Positions 15,370-24,255 of a stretch of 29,497 bases of DNA are shown here, piece by piece. The notes under the pieces are model-generated. The model saw only the letters and a program-made list of their open reading frames with translations. It was not told where the DNA came from and searched no databases. The stretch is from the NCBI RefSeq assembly GCF_042432905.1, contig NZ_JBHLWI010000017.1, positions 1-29,497 of the forward strand, in the 5' to 3' direction. This stretch comes from Fontibacter flavus. Its GTDB lineage: Bacteria > Bacteroidota > Bacteroidia > Cytophagales > Cyclobacteriaceae. The position numbers and the translations under genes were made by a program. Position 1 is the first letter of the stretch. The number at the start of each line of letters is the position of its first letter.

Positions 15370-16442
15370 TTTGTCAATAACATGGTCTCTAAGGTGAGTC
15401 CCGGACCAAAACCCATAGCCAGGATATCGCCATCTTTTTCTTTACTGTCCATCCATTTTTCCAGCACAAATAGGATGCTTGCCGAAGACATGTTTCCAAA
15501 ATCATACAATACTTCATGGGAAGCCCAATTTTGTGAGGAATGCACCCCGAAAGCATTCTCCACTTTTTGCAAAATCTGCTTACCCCCTGGATGGATGGCA
15601 AAATTTCGGATTTCTGACAGATTGTAAAGCTCTTGTAAATGTGACTCAATCTCCAATAACCCTGAATGGAGCAAATCTGGAACATATTTGCTCAGCTTCA
15701 TTTCAAACCCAAAATCTCCAATAGACCAGGCCATGTTCTCTTCTCCATGGTTGAAAAGTTTTGAACTGTATTTTTTAATTCCAAGTCCTGATTTGGATTT
15801 GGTGACCAATGCCGCAGCAGCGCCGTCCCCGAAAATGGCGTTGGCAAGGAGATTGTCCTCCGTATATTCTTTTTGGAAATGCAGGGTACAGAGTTCCACG
15901 GATAGAATCAGGACCTTGGCATTAGGCGTAGACGAGCATATTTTGTCAGCAAGTTTGAGCCCATTAAAAGCGGCATAGCAACCCATGAAGTGGATGGCAT
16001 AGCGCTCTATTTCTGGCTTGAGACCCATCTCATGGATGATCTGGGTTTCTAAACCAGGAGCAAACATGCCTGTGCAGGATACCAAGATCAAGTGGGTAAT
16101 TTCTATAGGATAAGTCATTCCCTTTTGAAGACAGGAGATGATTGCCTGCCTCGCAATACCAAAGGCATTATCCCTAAATGCCTGCATCCTTTTTGAGGTT
16201 TCCGGAAAAGGATGTAAGGCCTTATTTTTCGGGAAAAATTCAAAAAACTCCGGATTGTCATATTTGAAGTCTTCCAACACACTGAAGCGTTGGCTGATAC
16301 CGGATTGTTTATAAACAAAATTGAGTTTTCGGGCTTCTGTGTGATCCAAACCATGGGCAATTTTCATAAACTCACCGATGGTGGCCTGTGGAATTGGGTC
16401 GCCAGGATTTGCAGTACCGATACTCACGATATGGTTGTTCAT
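15366..16442 (-). CDS. Type III polyketide synthase (chalcone synthase-like)
   Basis: 358 residues, normal for bacterial type III synthases. The catalytic triad is complete: Cys155 (FMGCYAAFN), His284 (AIHPGGKQI) and Asn317 (YDFGNMSSAS). The signature GFGPGLTLE is at the C-terminus. Such enzymes extend an acyl-CoA starter with malonyl-CoA units and cyclise the chain, giving alkylresorcinols, pyrones or tetrahydroxynaphthalene. The starter and ring type cannot be read here. The ATG at 16442 follows a TTG in frame and is preferred. It is divergent from the UbiA gene by 87 bases and overlaps the methyltransferase, forming the core of the locus. Confidence 0.94.
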   Translation of the reverse strand: MNNHIVSIGTANPGDPIPQATIGEFMKIAHGLDHTEARKLNFVYKQSGISQRFSVLEDFKYDNPEFFEFFPKNKALHPFPETSKRMQAFRDNAFGIARQAIISCLQKGMTYPIEITHLILVSCTGMFAPGLETQIIHEMGLKPEIERYAIHFMGCYAAFNGLKLADKICSSTPNAKVLILSVELCTLHFQKEYTEDNLLANAIFGDGAAAALVTKSKSGLGIKKYSSKLFNHGEENMAWSIGDFGFEMKLSKYVPDLLHSGLLEIESHLQELYNLSEIRNFAIHPGGKQILQKVENAFGVHSSQNWASHEVLYDFGNMSSASILFVLEKWMDSKEKDGDILAMGFGPGLTLETMLLTK

Positions 16443-16529
16443 CAACTTAAGATAAGTTTATTTTTTCTAACTTGGATACTGAAGGTTAAACATCTGTTTC
16501 TCCTAAAAGTTAAAAAATAAAAGCTGAAT

Positions 16530-17420
16530 ATGTTAAAGTTGTCCAATTGGAAGCATTTGAGGATTCCATTCTCATTTTACCTGATGCCTGTATTCTTTTT
16601 TGCACTGGCATTTACCCCTAACCATCAGCCAGAAAGGCTTCTTTTGGTCTTTGTGGCGCTCCATCTTTTTCTTTATCCCTCCAGTAATGGATACAATAGT
16701 TATTTTGATAAGGATGAAAAAAGTATTGGTGGGTTGAGGAATCCACCCAAAGTCACCAAAGGCTTATATTATCTGTCTTTACTATTTTTTGTCGTTTCTT
16801 TGTGCCTTGGCCTGATGATCAATTGGCAATTCAGTAGCATGTTGCTGGTATATAGCCTCGTGTCTATGGCCTATAGTCATCCATCAATCCGCTTGAAAAG
16901 GTATCCTTATATTAGTTGGAAAGTGGCAGGGTTTTTTCAGGGATGTTTCACCTTTTGTATGGCATATGCGGGTTTGAGTGACTTTGGATGGGATGTTTTT
17001 TCCAAATCACATGTACTTATTCCCGGGTTATTGACCAGTCTGATGCTTTGGGGTTCCTATCCTTTGACCCAAGTTTACCAACATGAAGAGGACGCCAAAA
17101 GAGGCGATATTACTCTGAGTCTCAAATTAGGGAAAAAAGGAACATTTTACTTTTCAGCCCTTTGGTTTTTGCTTACAGGAATATGTTTCAGCTGGTTTTT
17201 CCTCAGTAGAAATCAAGAGAGCGCATTTTATGGTTTTCTTGCCGCCATGCTTCCAGTGATTTTGTTTTTTCTGATCTGGTTTAATTTTGTAAGAAAGGAT
17301 CAGGAGAAATACACCAATTATTCTTGGACCATGTGGATGAACAGGATTTCAGCCATTGCCTTGAATGTTTTCTTTGTTTGGTATTTTCTTGAAAACACCC
17401 AGATTTTGCAGGTATTTTAA
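16530..17420 (+). CDS. UbiA-family prenyltransferase
   Basis: 296 residues with about eight or nine hydrophobic helices. The two Mg-diphosphate sites are recognisable: NGYNSYFDKDE (53-63, with Asn56, Asp60 and Asp62) and QHEEDAKRGD (184-193, with Asp188 and Asp193). This family moves prenyl chains onto aromatic or other acceptors at the membrane. Divergent from the type III synthase across 87 bases, it could prenylate the polyketide phenol, but it could also act in another quinone or lipid pathway. A weak hairpin (ATAACC/GGTTAT near 17437) follows without a clear T-run. Confidence 0.88.
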   Translation: MLKLSNWKHLRIPFSFYLMPVFFFALAFTPNHQPERLLLVFVALHLFLYPSSNGYNSYFDKDEKSIGGLRNPPKVTKGLYYLSLLFFVVSLCLGLMINWQFSSMLLVYSLVSMAYSHPSIRLKRYPYISWKVAGFFQGCFTFCMAYAGLSDFGWDVFSKSHVLIPGLLTSLMLWGSYPLTQVYQHEEDAKRGDITLSLKLGKKGTFYFSALWFLLTGICFSWFFLSRNQESAFYGFLAAMLPVILFFLIWFNFVRKDQEKYTNYSWTMWMNRISAIALNVFFVWYFLENTQILQVF

Positions 17421-17565
17421 AATAATCGGACAGCTATAACCTGATGGGTTATGGCTTTGTAGTCAATGAAGATATTTCCGTTTGAAAAATCCAATAAATA
17501 ACCCTGCAAATCATCTTTTTCTTTACAGCTCCATTAAGTTCCAACTTCAAAACCACCCAAACCAT

Positions 17566-18678
17566 TCAAAAAACTTTCCCGTGCGTTCTTTTCATTATTT
17601 CCTTGGCCAAAAAACTAGAGTTTTTTATTAACCCAACTGAAAATTCAGATACTTTTTTCGAACCGAAGAGCCATTGAACCTTTCTGCCGATCCAAAGACG
17701 GCTCTGAAAGTGCTGTGTCCAGGATTGGCTGTAGGCAGATTCTATGGCCGCACGTTGAGAAGATTTGGTCAAAGCTTCAGCGGCAAGTTTACCGGTATGG
17801 ATCGCAATGGCCATCCCGTTACCACAAAGGGGAGTGATCAGTCCGGCAGCATCTCCGATCATCAGGATATGGTTTTCGACAGGCTTTTTGGGCGAAAAAC
17901 TCACCTCATTGATGACCTCAGGTTTGTCAAACAAAAATGTGCTGTTCTGGAAAATCTGCTTTAAATGTGGGTTTTGGAAAAGTACGGCTTCTTCCATGTC
18001 GGGGATATTGCCATATTGGCGAAGTTGGTCCTTCGATCCAAGATAGCAGAGATTATACTTTTCTTCTTCTATTCTATTGATACCGCAGTATCCGCCTTCA
18101 AAGTTGTGGAGTGCCACCGTATTGGGATCAAAATCACTCAGAATATGGTATTTGACACCAATGTAAGGGGATCGGCGTTGGGTGAAATCGCGATTTAGGG
18201 CTTTATCTATTTTGGAACGTTTGCCAAAAGCACCAAGGACATATTTGGCATATAATTGACGGCCATCCCTGAGTTGGAGCATAAAATTATCCTCTTGGCC
18301 TTTGTAGACTACTTCTTCGACCTGTTGCTCAAGCAAAAAAGATGCACCCGCTTCCAATGCTTTCTGATATAGGAATTCGTCCAAGGCATACCTGCTGATC
18401 CCAAAACCTCCTAGATCCAATGGCATGTGGGCAGAGTTGCCTTTGATGGAACTCAATTGAAAATGTGTAATGTTGGCTGGAGTTATTGACTGGGGATAGA
18501 GCCCTTCTCTGAGCAAAAAATCCTTAACCTCATTGGATACATATTCACCACATACCCGGTGGAAGGGGTATTTTTTCTTTTCGATCAGTAAGACATTTCT
18601 TCCTTTCTTCGCCAATTGATGGGCCGCGATCAATCCGGCTAATCCTCCTCCAATAATTATGATGTCTTGTTGATCCAT
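17566..18678 (-). CDS. FAD-dependent oxidoreductase/monooxygenase (geranylgeranyl-reductase-like)
   Basis: 370 residues. GGGLAG (10-15) is the FAD dinucleotide-binding loop; LIEKKKYPFHRVCGEYVS (31-48) carries Cys43 and the motif typical of geranylgeranyl-reductase-like flavoproteins; MIGDAAGLITPLCGNGM (273-289) is the second FAD contact. Such enzymes hydroxylate aromatic rings or reduce isoprenoid double bonds. Next to a type III synthase, a methyltransferase and a prenyltransferase, either ring hydroxylation (as SrsC does for alkylresorcinols) or prenyl-chain reduction would fit. It is transcribed toward the UbiA gene. Confidence 0.85.
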   Translation of the reverse strand: MDQQDIIIIGGGLAGLIAAHQLAKKGRNVLLIEKKKYPFHRVCGEYVSNEVKDFLLREGLYPQSITPANITHFQLSSIKGNSAHMPLDLGGFGISRYALDEFLYQKALEAGASFLLEQQVEEVVYKGQEDNFMLQLRDGRQLYAKYVLGAFGKRSKIDKALNRDFTQRRSPYIGVKYHILSDFDPNTVALHNFEGGYCGINRIEEEKYNLCYLGSKDQLRQYGNIPDMEEAVLFQNPHLKQIFQNSTFLFDKPEVINEVSFSPKKPVENHILMIGDAAGLITPLCGNGMAIAIHTGKLAAEALTKSSQRAAIESAYSQSWTQHFQSRLWIGRKVQWLFGSKKVSEFSVGLIKNSSFLAKEIMKRTHGKVF

Positions 18679-18800
18679 GTAATAGTTTGCCTTTTATTGG
18701 GAAGATCTACCGTTTATCAAATATGTACACCTGAATTTAAGAAATACCTGCCTGAACAAGTTATTTTGAAAGGTTAATTATTTAGTCAACTAATAATAAT

Positions 18801-21332
18801 ATGAAGAAGTTTACCCAAATGAAATTAAAAAGCGGGTTAATGTTTCTTCTGATGTTGGGGATGGTCTTCGTCGGAGAAGATGCTTTTGCCCAAAAGAAGA
18901 AGAAAAAAGACTCCAAAAACCAACCTGCAGCTGCTGCTCAGGCAACTCCGCCACCTAGGCCTCAAGCGCCAAGAAATGGCATCAAACCATATTCTGAAGT
19001 GATCACCGCTAAGGCCAAATCCAAAGAGGGTTTATTTTCAGTTCATGAGATCGATGGCAAGTATTTTTACGAAATACCTGATTCCCTCATCGGAAGGGAA
19101 ATGTTAATGGTGACCACCATTGCCAAAACAGCTGATGGTATTGGCTATGGAGGGGAGAGAACCAATACCCTACTAGTAAGATGGGACAAAAACGGTGATA
19201 ACGTATTGTTGAAAGTAGTTTCTTATAGCAATACTGCCGCTGATTCATTGCCGATTTTCACTGCTGTAAAAAGTTCGAATTTAGAGCCTATCCTTCAAAA
19301 GTTTGATGTAAAAGCCAAAGCCAAGGATGACAAAGGTGTAGTGATTGAAGTCACTGACCTGTTCAGCAAAGATGTTCAGGCCATAGGTCTGCCTAGAAAC
19401 AGAAGGACACAGTATAAGGTGACCCGTTTGGACAATGAGCGTTCCTATATCGAGCGTATCAGCACTTATCCAATGAACATTGAGGCAAGATATGTCATGA
19501 CTTATGCTGCAACTGAACCACCATCAAATGGCAGTACAGGACTGATCACCGTGGAGATGAACTCTTCTATGGTGCTTTTGCCAAAAGAGCCTATGATGCA
19601 GCGTCTATCTGACAGAAGAGTAGGCTGGTTCAGCAGATCTGTTGTGGATTTTGGTTTGGATGAGCAAAAAGCGACAACCAGAACCTTTCTGGACAGATGG
19701 AGATTGGAAGTAAAAGAAGAAGATTACGAAAAATACAAAAGAGGTGAATTGGTTGAGCCTAAGAAACCTATTGTGTTCTATATTGATCCTGCTACTCCTG
19801 AAAAGTGGAGGCCATATCTGAAGCAAGGTGTTGAAGATTGGAATGCTGCTTTCGAAGAAGCGGGTTTCAAAAATGCCATTATGGCAAAAGATGCACCTAC
19901 CTCTGAGGAAGATCCAGATTGGAGCCCTGAAGATGCCAGATATTCTGTGATCAGGTACTTCGCTTCTGATATTCAAAATGCATATGGCCCACACGTATCT
20001 GATCCACGTTCGGGAGAGATCATCGAATCAGATATCGGTTGGTATCATAATGTAATGAACTTGTTGAGAAACTGGTTCTTTATCCAGACTGCTGCTGTGA
20101 ATCCAGAGGCAAGAGGCGTCAAATTCAGAGAAGAGGTAATGGGAAGATTGATCAGGTTTGTGTCTGCCCATGAAGTAGGCCATACATTAGGCTTGCCGCA
20201 CAACTTTGGTTCTTCACATGCCTATCCGGTGGATTCCTTACGATCTGCTACCTTCACCAAAGAATTCAGCACAGCACCGTCTATCATGGACTATGCGAGA
20301 TTTAACTATGTAGCCCAGCCAGGCGACAAGGACATCAGCCTTATGCCAAATGTGGGTCCTTATGATAAATATTCTATCATGTGGGGATATAAGCCGATTT
20401 TGGAAGCGAAAACTCCTGAAGATGAGCAGCCAATCTTGGATCAGTGGATCTTGGCCAAAGCAGGTGATCCTGTTTATAGATTTGGCCGTCAGGGCAACAG
20501 TTACGATCCAAGTACGCAAAGCGAAGACTTGGGAGATGATGCCATGAAAGCTTCTGATTATGGTATTAGAAACCTGAAAGTAATCCTTCCTAACTTGATG
20601 GAATGGACAGCTGAAGCGGATAAACCTTTCAAGGACTACAGTGACCTGGAAGAAATGTACGGACAGGTAATCGGTCAGTACAACAGATATATGGGCCATG
20701 TCAGAACCAATGTGGGTGGTGTGTATGAGTACTATAAATCTGCTGGTCAGGGCGATGCCGTCTATGTCCATGTAGATAAATCTACCCAAAAACGTGCGGT
20801 TCAGTTCTTGAACAAAGAATTGTTTGCGACTCCGACTTGGTTGATGGATGATCAGATTATCCAAAGAGTAGGTGATTTTGGTGCCCTGGAAAGAATCAGA
20901 GGGGTACAGGTAGCCACTTTGAACGGTATCCTTGAATGGGGCCGTCTTGGAAGAATGATCGAAAACGAAGCATTGAATGGCAATAAAGCCTATTCCATGG
21001 TGGAGTTGTTTGATGACTTAAGATCTGGCATCTGGTCTGAATTATCTGCTGGTAGAAAAATTGATGTACATAGAAGGAGTTTGCAAAGGGCCCATATCGA
21101 AAGATTAGAGCTCTTGTTGACTGGAAATGAACCACAAATTCCTGCACAGTTCCGTAACCGTGTAGGCCCTCAAATCAATGCTTCCCAGTCTGATATCAGA
21201 CCTATGGCAAGAGGAGAATTGAGAACTTTGCAGAGACAGATAACAGCTGCTATCCCAAGGTCCTCTGATAGGGTGAGCAAATTGCACTTGGAAGATGCTT
21301 TGGAGAGAATTAAGAAAATCCTAGAGCCTTAA
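18801..21332 (+). CDS. Exported zinc-dependent metalloprotease (DUF5118/DUF5117/DUF4953 type)
   Basis: 843 residues. A signal peptide ends near DAFA-Q (residue 31), followed by a Lys stretch and an Ala/Pro-rich linker to about residue 58. The middle (60-330) matches the DUF5118/DUF5117 region of this Bacteroidota family; the C-terminal peptidase part has HEVGHTLGLPHNF with His457, Glu458, His461 and His467, a metzincin-like zinc site. A Met (IMDYARFNY) follows as a possible Met-turn. It likely acts in the periplasm or outside the cell; the substrate is unknown. A second in-frame ATG at 18819 is possible, but the first keeps a good basic N-terminus. Confidence 0.92.
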   Translation: MKKFTQMKLKSGLMFLLMLGMVFVGEDAFAQKKKKKDSKNQPAAAAQATPPPRPQAPRNGIKPYSEVITAKAKSKEGLFSVHEIDGKYFYEIPDSLIGREMLMVTTIAKTADGIGYGGERTNTLLVRWDKNGDNVLLKVVSYSNTAADSLPIFTAVKSSNLEPILQKFDVKAKAKDDKGVVIEVTDLFSKDVQAIGLPRNRRTQYKVTRLDNERSYIERISTYPMNIEARYVMTYAATEPPSNGSTGLITVEMNSSMVLLPKEPMMQRLSDRRVGWFSRSVVDFGLDEQKATTRTFLDRWRLEVKEEDYEKYKRGELVEPKKPIVFYIDPATPEKWRPYLKQGVEDWNAAFEEAGFKNAIMAKDAPTSEEDPDWSPEDARYSVIRYFASDIQNAYGPHVSDPRSGEIIESDIGWYHNVMNLLRNWFFIQTAAVNPEARGVKFREEVMGRLIRFVSAHEVGHTLGLPHNFGSSHAYPVDSLRSATFTKEFSTAPSIMDYARFNYVAQPGDKDISLMPNVGPYDKYSIMWGYKPILEAKTPEDEQPILDQWILAKAGDPVYRFGRQGNSYDPSTQSEDLGDDAMKASDYGIRNLKVILPNLMEWTAEADKPFKDYSDLEEMYGQVIGQYNRYMGHVRTNVGGVYEYYKSAGQGDAVYVHVDKSTQKRAVQFLNKELFATPTWLMDDQIIQRVGDFGALERIRGVQVATLNGILEWGRLGRMIENEALNGNKAYSMVELFDDLRSGIWSELSAGRKIDVHRRSLQRAHIERLELLLTGNEPQIPAQFRNRVGPQINASQSDIRPMARGELRTLQRQITAAIPRSSDRVSKLHLEDALERIKKILEP

Positions 21333-21344
21333 TTTATAATATTG

Positions 21345-21384
21345 ATAAGGGCCGCTTCTATTCAGAGGTGGCCCTTATTTCTTC
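21345..21384 (+). terminator. Probable terminator after the metalloprotease gene
   Basis: ATAAGGGCC (21345-21353) pairs with GGCCCTTAT (21370-21378), followed by a modest T-rich stretch (TTCTT). It lies 12 bases past the stop. Confidence 0.6.
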
Positions 21385-21443
21385 AAAAGGTTTTTGATCA
21401 GGAATTTATCTTTATTTTTACGTCATAGATAAAATTGAACCTC

Positions 21444-21863
21444 ATGGCCCAAAATCCATCCCGAATTCTTCATACGCATAAATTAAGAGTCACCAATTGC
21501 AGAAAGGAGGTCCTCAAGACTTTTTTGGATAAACAGTCAGCCCTATCACATGCTGATCTTGAGGAAGAATTGAAAAAGGATTTTGATAGAGTGACCATTT
21601 ACAGAACCTTGAAGACATTTTTGGAAACTGATTTGATTCATAAGGTATTGGATGACACAGGCACGACCAAATATGCCTTATGTGCACATGGCCATGAAGG
21701 AAGCCATCCCCATGATCATGAGCATGTACATTTCAAATGTGAAAGCTGTGGAAAGACAATCTGTATAGATGAAATCAGTCTGCCAAAAGTGAAACTGCCA
21801 GAAGGTTATATCGGAAAAGAGGTCAATATTTTAGTGACAGGAATCTGTAAAAACTGTAGTTAA
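21444..21863 (+). CDS. Fur-family metal-dependent transcriptional repressor
   Basis: 139 residues from the ATG at 21444 (a TTG nine bases earlier is less likely). Residues 1-75 form the winged helix (RKEVLKTFL, SHADLEEEL, RVTIYRTLKTFLE). Then comes a His-rich stretch (HGHEGSHPHDHEHVHF, 82-97) supplying the regulatory metal site. Structural zinc is expected at Cys99/Cys102 (CESCG) and Cys135/Cys138 (CKNC). Sequence alone does not say whether it senses iron, zinc or peroxide; the long His tract favours a metal sensor such as Zur or Fur. Targets are not evident nearby. Its stop overlaps the convergent small membrane gene by 4 bases. Confidence 0.92.
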   Translation: MAQNPSRILHTHKLRVTNCRKEVLKTFLDKQSALSHADLEEELKKDFDRVTIYRTLKTFLETDLIHKVLDDTGTTKYALCAHGHEGSHPHDHEHVHFKCESCGKTICIDEISLPKVKLPEGYIGKEVNILVTGICKNCS

Positions 21864-22090
21864 ACTTCTAAAGGATCTGAAGGTCTTTTAACACTCGGAC
21901 CATCAGATGGCCAGATAACGCCTGGAGGGAGGTCAATTTTTGGTGGTGTAAACTCTTCCACCCCGCCGTCTCCGTCGTCATTGTTCGTGTCTTTTCTGGA
22001 TAAATTGGATTTCGTCATGGTCGCCACAAAGTAAATCAGCACCACATAGGCTAATCCACACAAAATCAAATCTATTATCAGGCTGCTCAT
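21860..22090 (-). CDS. Small membrane protein with Pro/Asp-rich tail, unrecognised
   Basis: 76 residues from the ATG at 22090; an upstream extension to 22138 is not supported. One hydrophobic helix (about 4-25) is followed by a basic patch, an acidic run (NNDDGDGGVEE) and a Pro-rich tail (PPKIDLPPGVIWP). This layout suggests an inner-membrane anchor with a disordered domain. I do not recognise the family. It is convergent with the Fur gene. Confidence 0.6.
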   Translation of the reverse strand: MSSLIIDLILCGLAYVVLIYFVATMTKSNLSRKDTNNDDGDGGVEEFTPPKIDLPPGVIWPSDGPSVKRPSDPLEV

Positions 22091-22206
22091 AACTTCCAAT
22101 TTTGTCTTTAAGTTAGCACTTTTGATTGTATAAGTCAATCTATTAGTGTTTTACATTGATCTTTATTAGATTTTTTTACCAAAAATTTTCCAGCCTTTAG
22201 AATCAA

Positions 22207-22238
22207 TTTGTTAAATACTGGATATAATAGGATATTTG
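22207..22238 (+). promoter_or_regulatory. Bacteroidota-type promoter of the YcxB-like gene
   Basis: TTTG (22207-22210), 20 bases, then GATATTTG (22231-22238), one mismatch from TAnnTTTG. The ATG follows 20 bases later. Confidence 0.5.
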
Positions 22239-22258
22239 CGCTCTGAAAAATTAATGTA

Positions 22259-22732
22259 ATGATAGTAAAGACTAAAAAATATCAGCTGGAAACAGGAACC
22301 TATATCAAAATAGGATTGGTCAATATTTTGAAAGAACAGTGGTGGGTGGCATTGATTGCTGTAGCTATTGCTTGCGGTTATTTTTGGATAGCTTCTTGGT
22401 GGTGGATCAGCATGGCTATTTTAGCTTATGCTCTTTATTGGTTATTCTGGGTAATACAATTTGCCGGTGTGACCCAAATGGAACAGAATAAGGTGATTTT
22501 TGAGAAAATGGCTTATGAAATAGATAGCCGCCAGATTTTGATGAAACTTAACGCCAAACAAGGCATGCCAATCAAATGGGACATGATCAAAAAAGCAGAG
22601 CTGACAAAGGATGCATTTATTTTGACCATGTCTAAGGCTCAATTTATCCATTTGCCGTTTAAAATATTCAATTCTGAGAATGACAAGAAATTTGTAGAAA
22701 CCATTTTGAAAAGAAAAGAATACATTCAATAA
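22259..22732 (+). CDS. YcxB-like membrane protein
   Basis: 157 residues. A polar N-terminus, two membrane helices (about 29-46 and 49-70, rich in Trp), then a soluble C-terminal domain. That domain contains a YcxB-like core: a strand (EIDSRQILMKL), IKWDMIKKAELTKDAFILTM and a closing basic tail. YcxB-like proteins have no established function. The ATG at 22259 follows a good promoter. Monocistronic, ending at a bidirectional terminator. Confidence 0.75.
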   Translation: MIVKTKKYQLETGTYIKIGLVNILKEQWWVALIAVAIACGYFWIASWWWISMAILAYALYWLFWVIQFAGVTQMEQNKVIFEKMAYEIDSRQILMKLNAKQGMPIKWDMIKKAELTKDAFILTMSKAQFIHLPFKIFNSENDKKFVETILKRKEYIQ

Positions 22733-22767
22733 GAAAAATTCTTTGTCTTATATATTCCAATAATAAA

Positions 22768-22805
22768 AAAGGGCCTGATGCGAATGCTTCAGGCCCTTTA
22801 TATTA
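22768..22805. terminator. Bidirectional terminator between the YcxB-like and FAS1 genes
   Basis: AAAGGGCCTGA (22768-22778) pairs with TCAGGCCCTTT (22789-22799). The T-run is strong on the minus strand, serving the FAS1 gene, and weaker on the plus strand. Confidence 0.8.
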
Positions 22806-22817
22806 AATTCAAATGGA

Positions 22818-23318
22818 TTACATTGGAGGTAAAATCACAGTATCAATAACGTGAACAACACCATTAGAAGCTTCAATGTCTGCAGTAGTTACATTTGCGT
22901 TATTGACCATGGCCTTGCCACCTTTTAAACTAATTGTCACTTCAGCACCTTGAGCGGTTTTGGCTTTCATACCATCTTTCAGGTCATTAGAATAAACTTT
23001 TCCAGGCACCACGTGATAGGTCAAAACGGCAACTAATTTCGACTTGTTTTCAGGCTTTAAGAGTTCTTCTACAGTTCCTGCAGGCAAGTTGGCAAAAGCC
23101 TCATTGGTTGGTGCAAATACAGTAAAAGGACCATCACCTTTTAATACATCTACTAACTCCCCAGCTTGGACTGCAGCTACAAGGGTGGATAGAAAATCTG
23201 TTTGAACGGCAAGATCTACAATGTCATTTTCGGCATAGATTGTGCTGTTTTTGTTGGCGGTGAATGCAGAGGTTACAAAAAAGGTAACCAGCATCGCGAT
23301 GGAGAATATTTTTTTCAT
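22818..23318 (-). CDS. Exported single-domain FAS1 (fasciclin) protein
   Basis: 166 residues. A classical signal peptide (MKKIFSIAMLVTFFVTSAFT) cleaves near residue 20, with no lipobox, so it is periplasmic or secreted. One FAS1 domain (about 34-165) has FLSTLVAAVQAGELVDVL, GPFTVFAPTNEAF, LTYHVVPG and NGVVHVIDTV. It resembles each repeat of the lipoprotein at 150-1106 but lacks membrane anchoring. Role unknown; FAS1 domains usually bind partners at the cell surface. Confidence 0.92.
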   Translation of the reverse strand: MKKIFSIAMLVTFFVTSAFTANKNSTIYAENDIVDLAVQTDFLSTLVAAVQAGELVDVLKGDGPFTVFAPTNEAFANLPAGTVEELLKPENKSKLVAVLTYHVVPGKVYSNDLKDGMKAKTAQGAEVTISLKGGKAMVNNANVTTADIEASNGVVHVIDTVILPPM

Positions 23319-23521
23319 TTTAATAATAGTTTTGGTTAGTGGATATATAAGTGTGAATTATATCTAATTGTTTATCAAAATGTTATAAAAAAATCTATTC
23401 TTTTTTTGGTCATCGATAGCCTGCCGTTCATACACATTATCATGGTATACAGGTTTTTTTATTGAAAAATATTTGAAAATAAAATTTCATATTGTCACCC
23501 TTTATGTGATTTGTTGTAAGG

Positions 23522-23552
23522 TTTTTTTCCTCGATAATGAGTTTTAACTTTG
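23522..23552 (+). promoter_or_regulatory. Promoter of rlmH, possibly giving a leaderless mRNA
   Basis: TTTT (23522-23525), 19 bases, then TAACTTTG (23545-23552), a full match to TAnnTTTG. The ATG at 23557 follows only four bases later, where transcription itself should begin. Confidence 0.5.
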
Positions 23553-23556
23553 CGCC

Positions 23557-24030
23557 ATGCAGATCAAACTTTTGGCAGTAGGTAAGACTGACCATGCAGC
23601 ACTCCAATCCCTGATTGAAGAATATGTGAAGCGACTCGGCTTTTACATCAAATTTGACTTGGAAATCATCCAGGATCTCAAAAACACCAAAAGTCTGAGA
23701 GAGGCTACTCAAAAAGATAAAGAAGGGGAAATGATCCTGAAAAAAGTCCAAGCTTCGGACGCGTTGATTTTATTGGATGAAAATGGAAAACAATACAGTT
23801 CTGAGGATTTTTCTGATTACATCCAAAAGAAGATGAATTCAGGCTTAAAGCAGCTGATATTTGTAATAGGTGGGCCTTATGGGTTTTCGGATGCTGTATA
23901 TCAAAGGGCAAATGGAATGGTTTCATTGTCCAAAATGACTTTTTCGCATCAGATGGTCCGGTTGTTTTTCGTGGAGCAACTCTATAGGGCCTTTACCATC
24001 ATTAGAAATGAACCTTATCACCATCAGTAA
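23557..24030 (+). CDS. rlmH: 23S rRNA (pseudouridine-1915-N3) methyltransferase
   Basis: 157 residues, the normal size for RlmH, a SPOUT-fold SAM-dependent enzyme that methylates pseudouridine 1915 in helix 69 of 23S rRNA. The knot region shows IFVIGGPYGFSDAVYQRANG and SLSKMTFSHQMVRLFFVEQLYRA, and the C-terminus NEPYHHQ is characteristic. It has its own promoter and probably no partners. Confidence 0.96.
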   Translation: MQIKLLAVGKTDHAALQSLIEEYVKRLGFYIKFDLEIIQDLKNTKSLREATQKDKEGEMILKKVQASDALILLDENGKQYSSEDFSDYIQKKMNSGLKQLIFVIGGPYGFSDAVYQRANGMVSLSKMTFSHQMVRLFFVEQLYRAFTIIRNEPYHHQ

Positions 24031-24255
24031 ACTTTGGTTTAACTTTCATGAGCCTGAAGAAATCGGGTTTCATTTTTAGTATGTTAAAAAATTGTTAACT
24101 TTATGTTTCCTAAAAGTTATCTGTGTTTGATTTCTGAAATTCAAGTTATCAGACTTTACTACCTACAAGCCATCAGAGGATGAGAAAAATGTAAGTTTGC
24201 TGTACGACATTTATCCCATTTCCCGAATTTTTTTTTAGTTTTAATCCGAAAATTT

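Noticed and set aside
15389..15685. Open frames antisense to or out of frame with the polyketide synthase and other genes
   Set aside because: They lie wholly inside well-supported genes and show no domain features.
17433..17460. Hairpin ATAACC/GGTTAT after the UbiA gene as a terminator
   Set aside because: The stem is short and there is no T-run on either strand, so I noted it in the gene entry but did not list it.
24031..24255. Possible gene or RNA in the convergent gap between rlmH and the lipoprotein
   Set aside because: Only tiny frames such as ATG AGA AAA ATG TAA are present, with no promoter-terminator pair. The TGTTAA repeat is mentioned under findings as a regulator-site lookalike.
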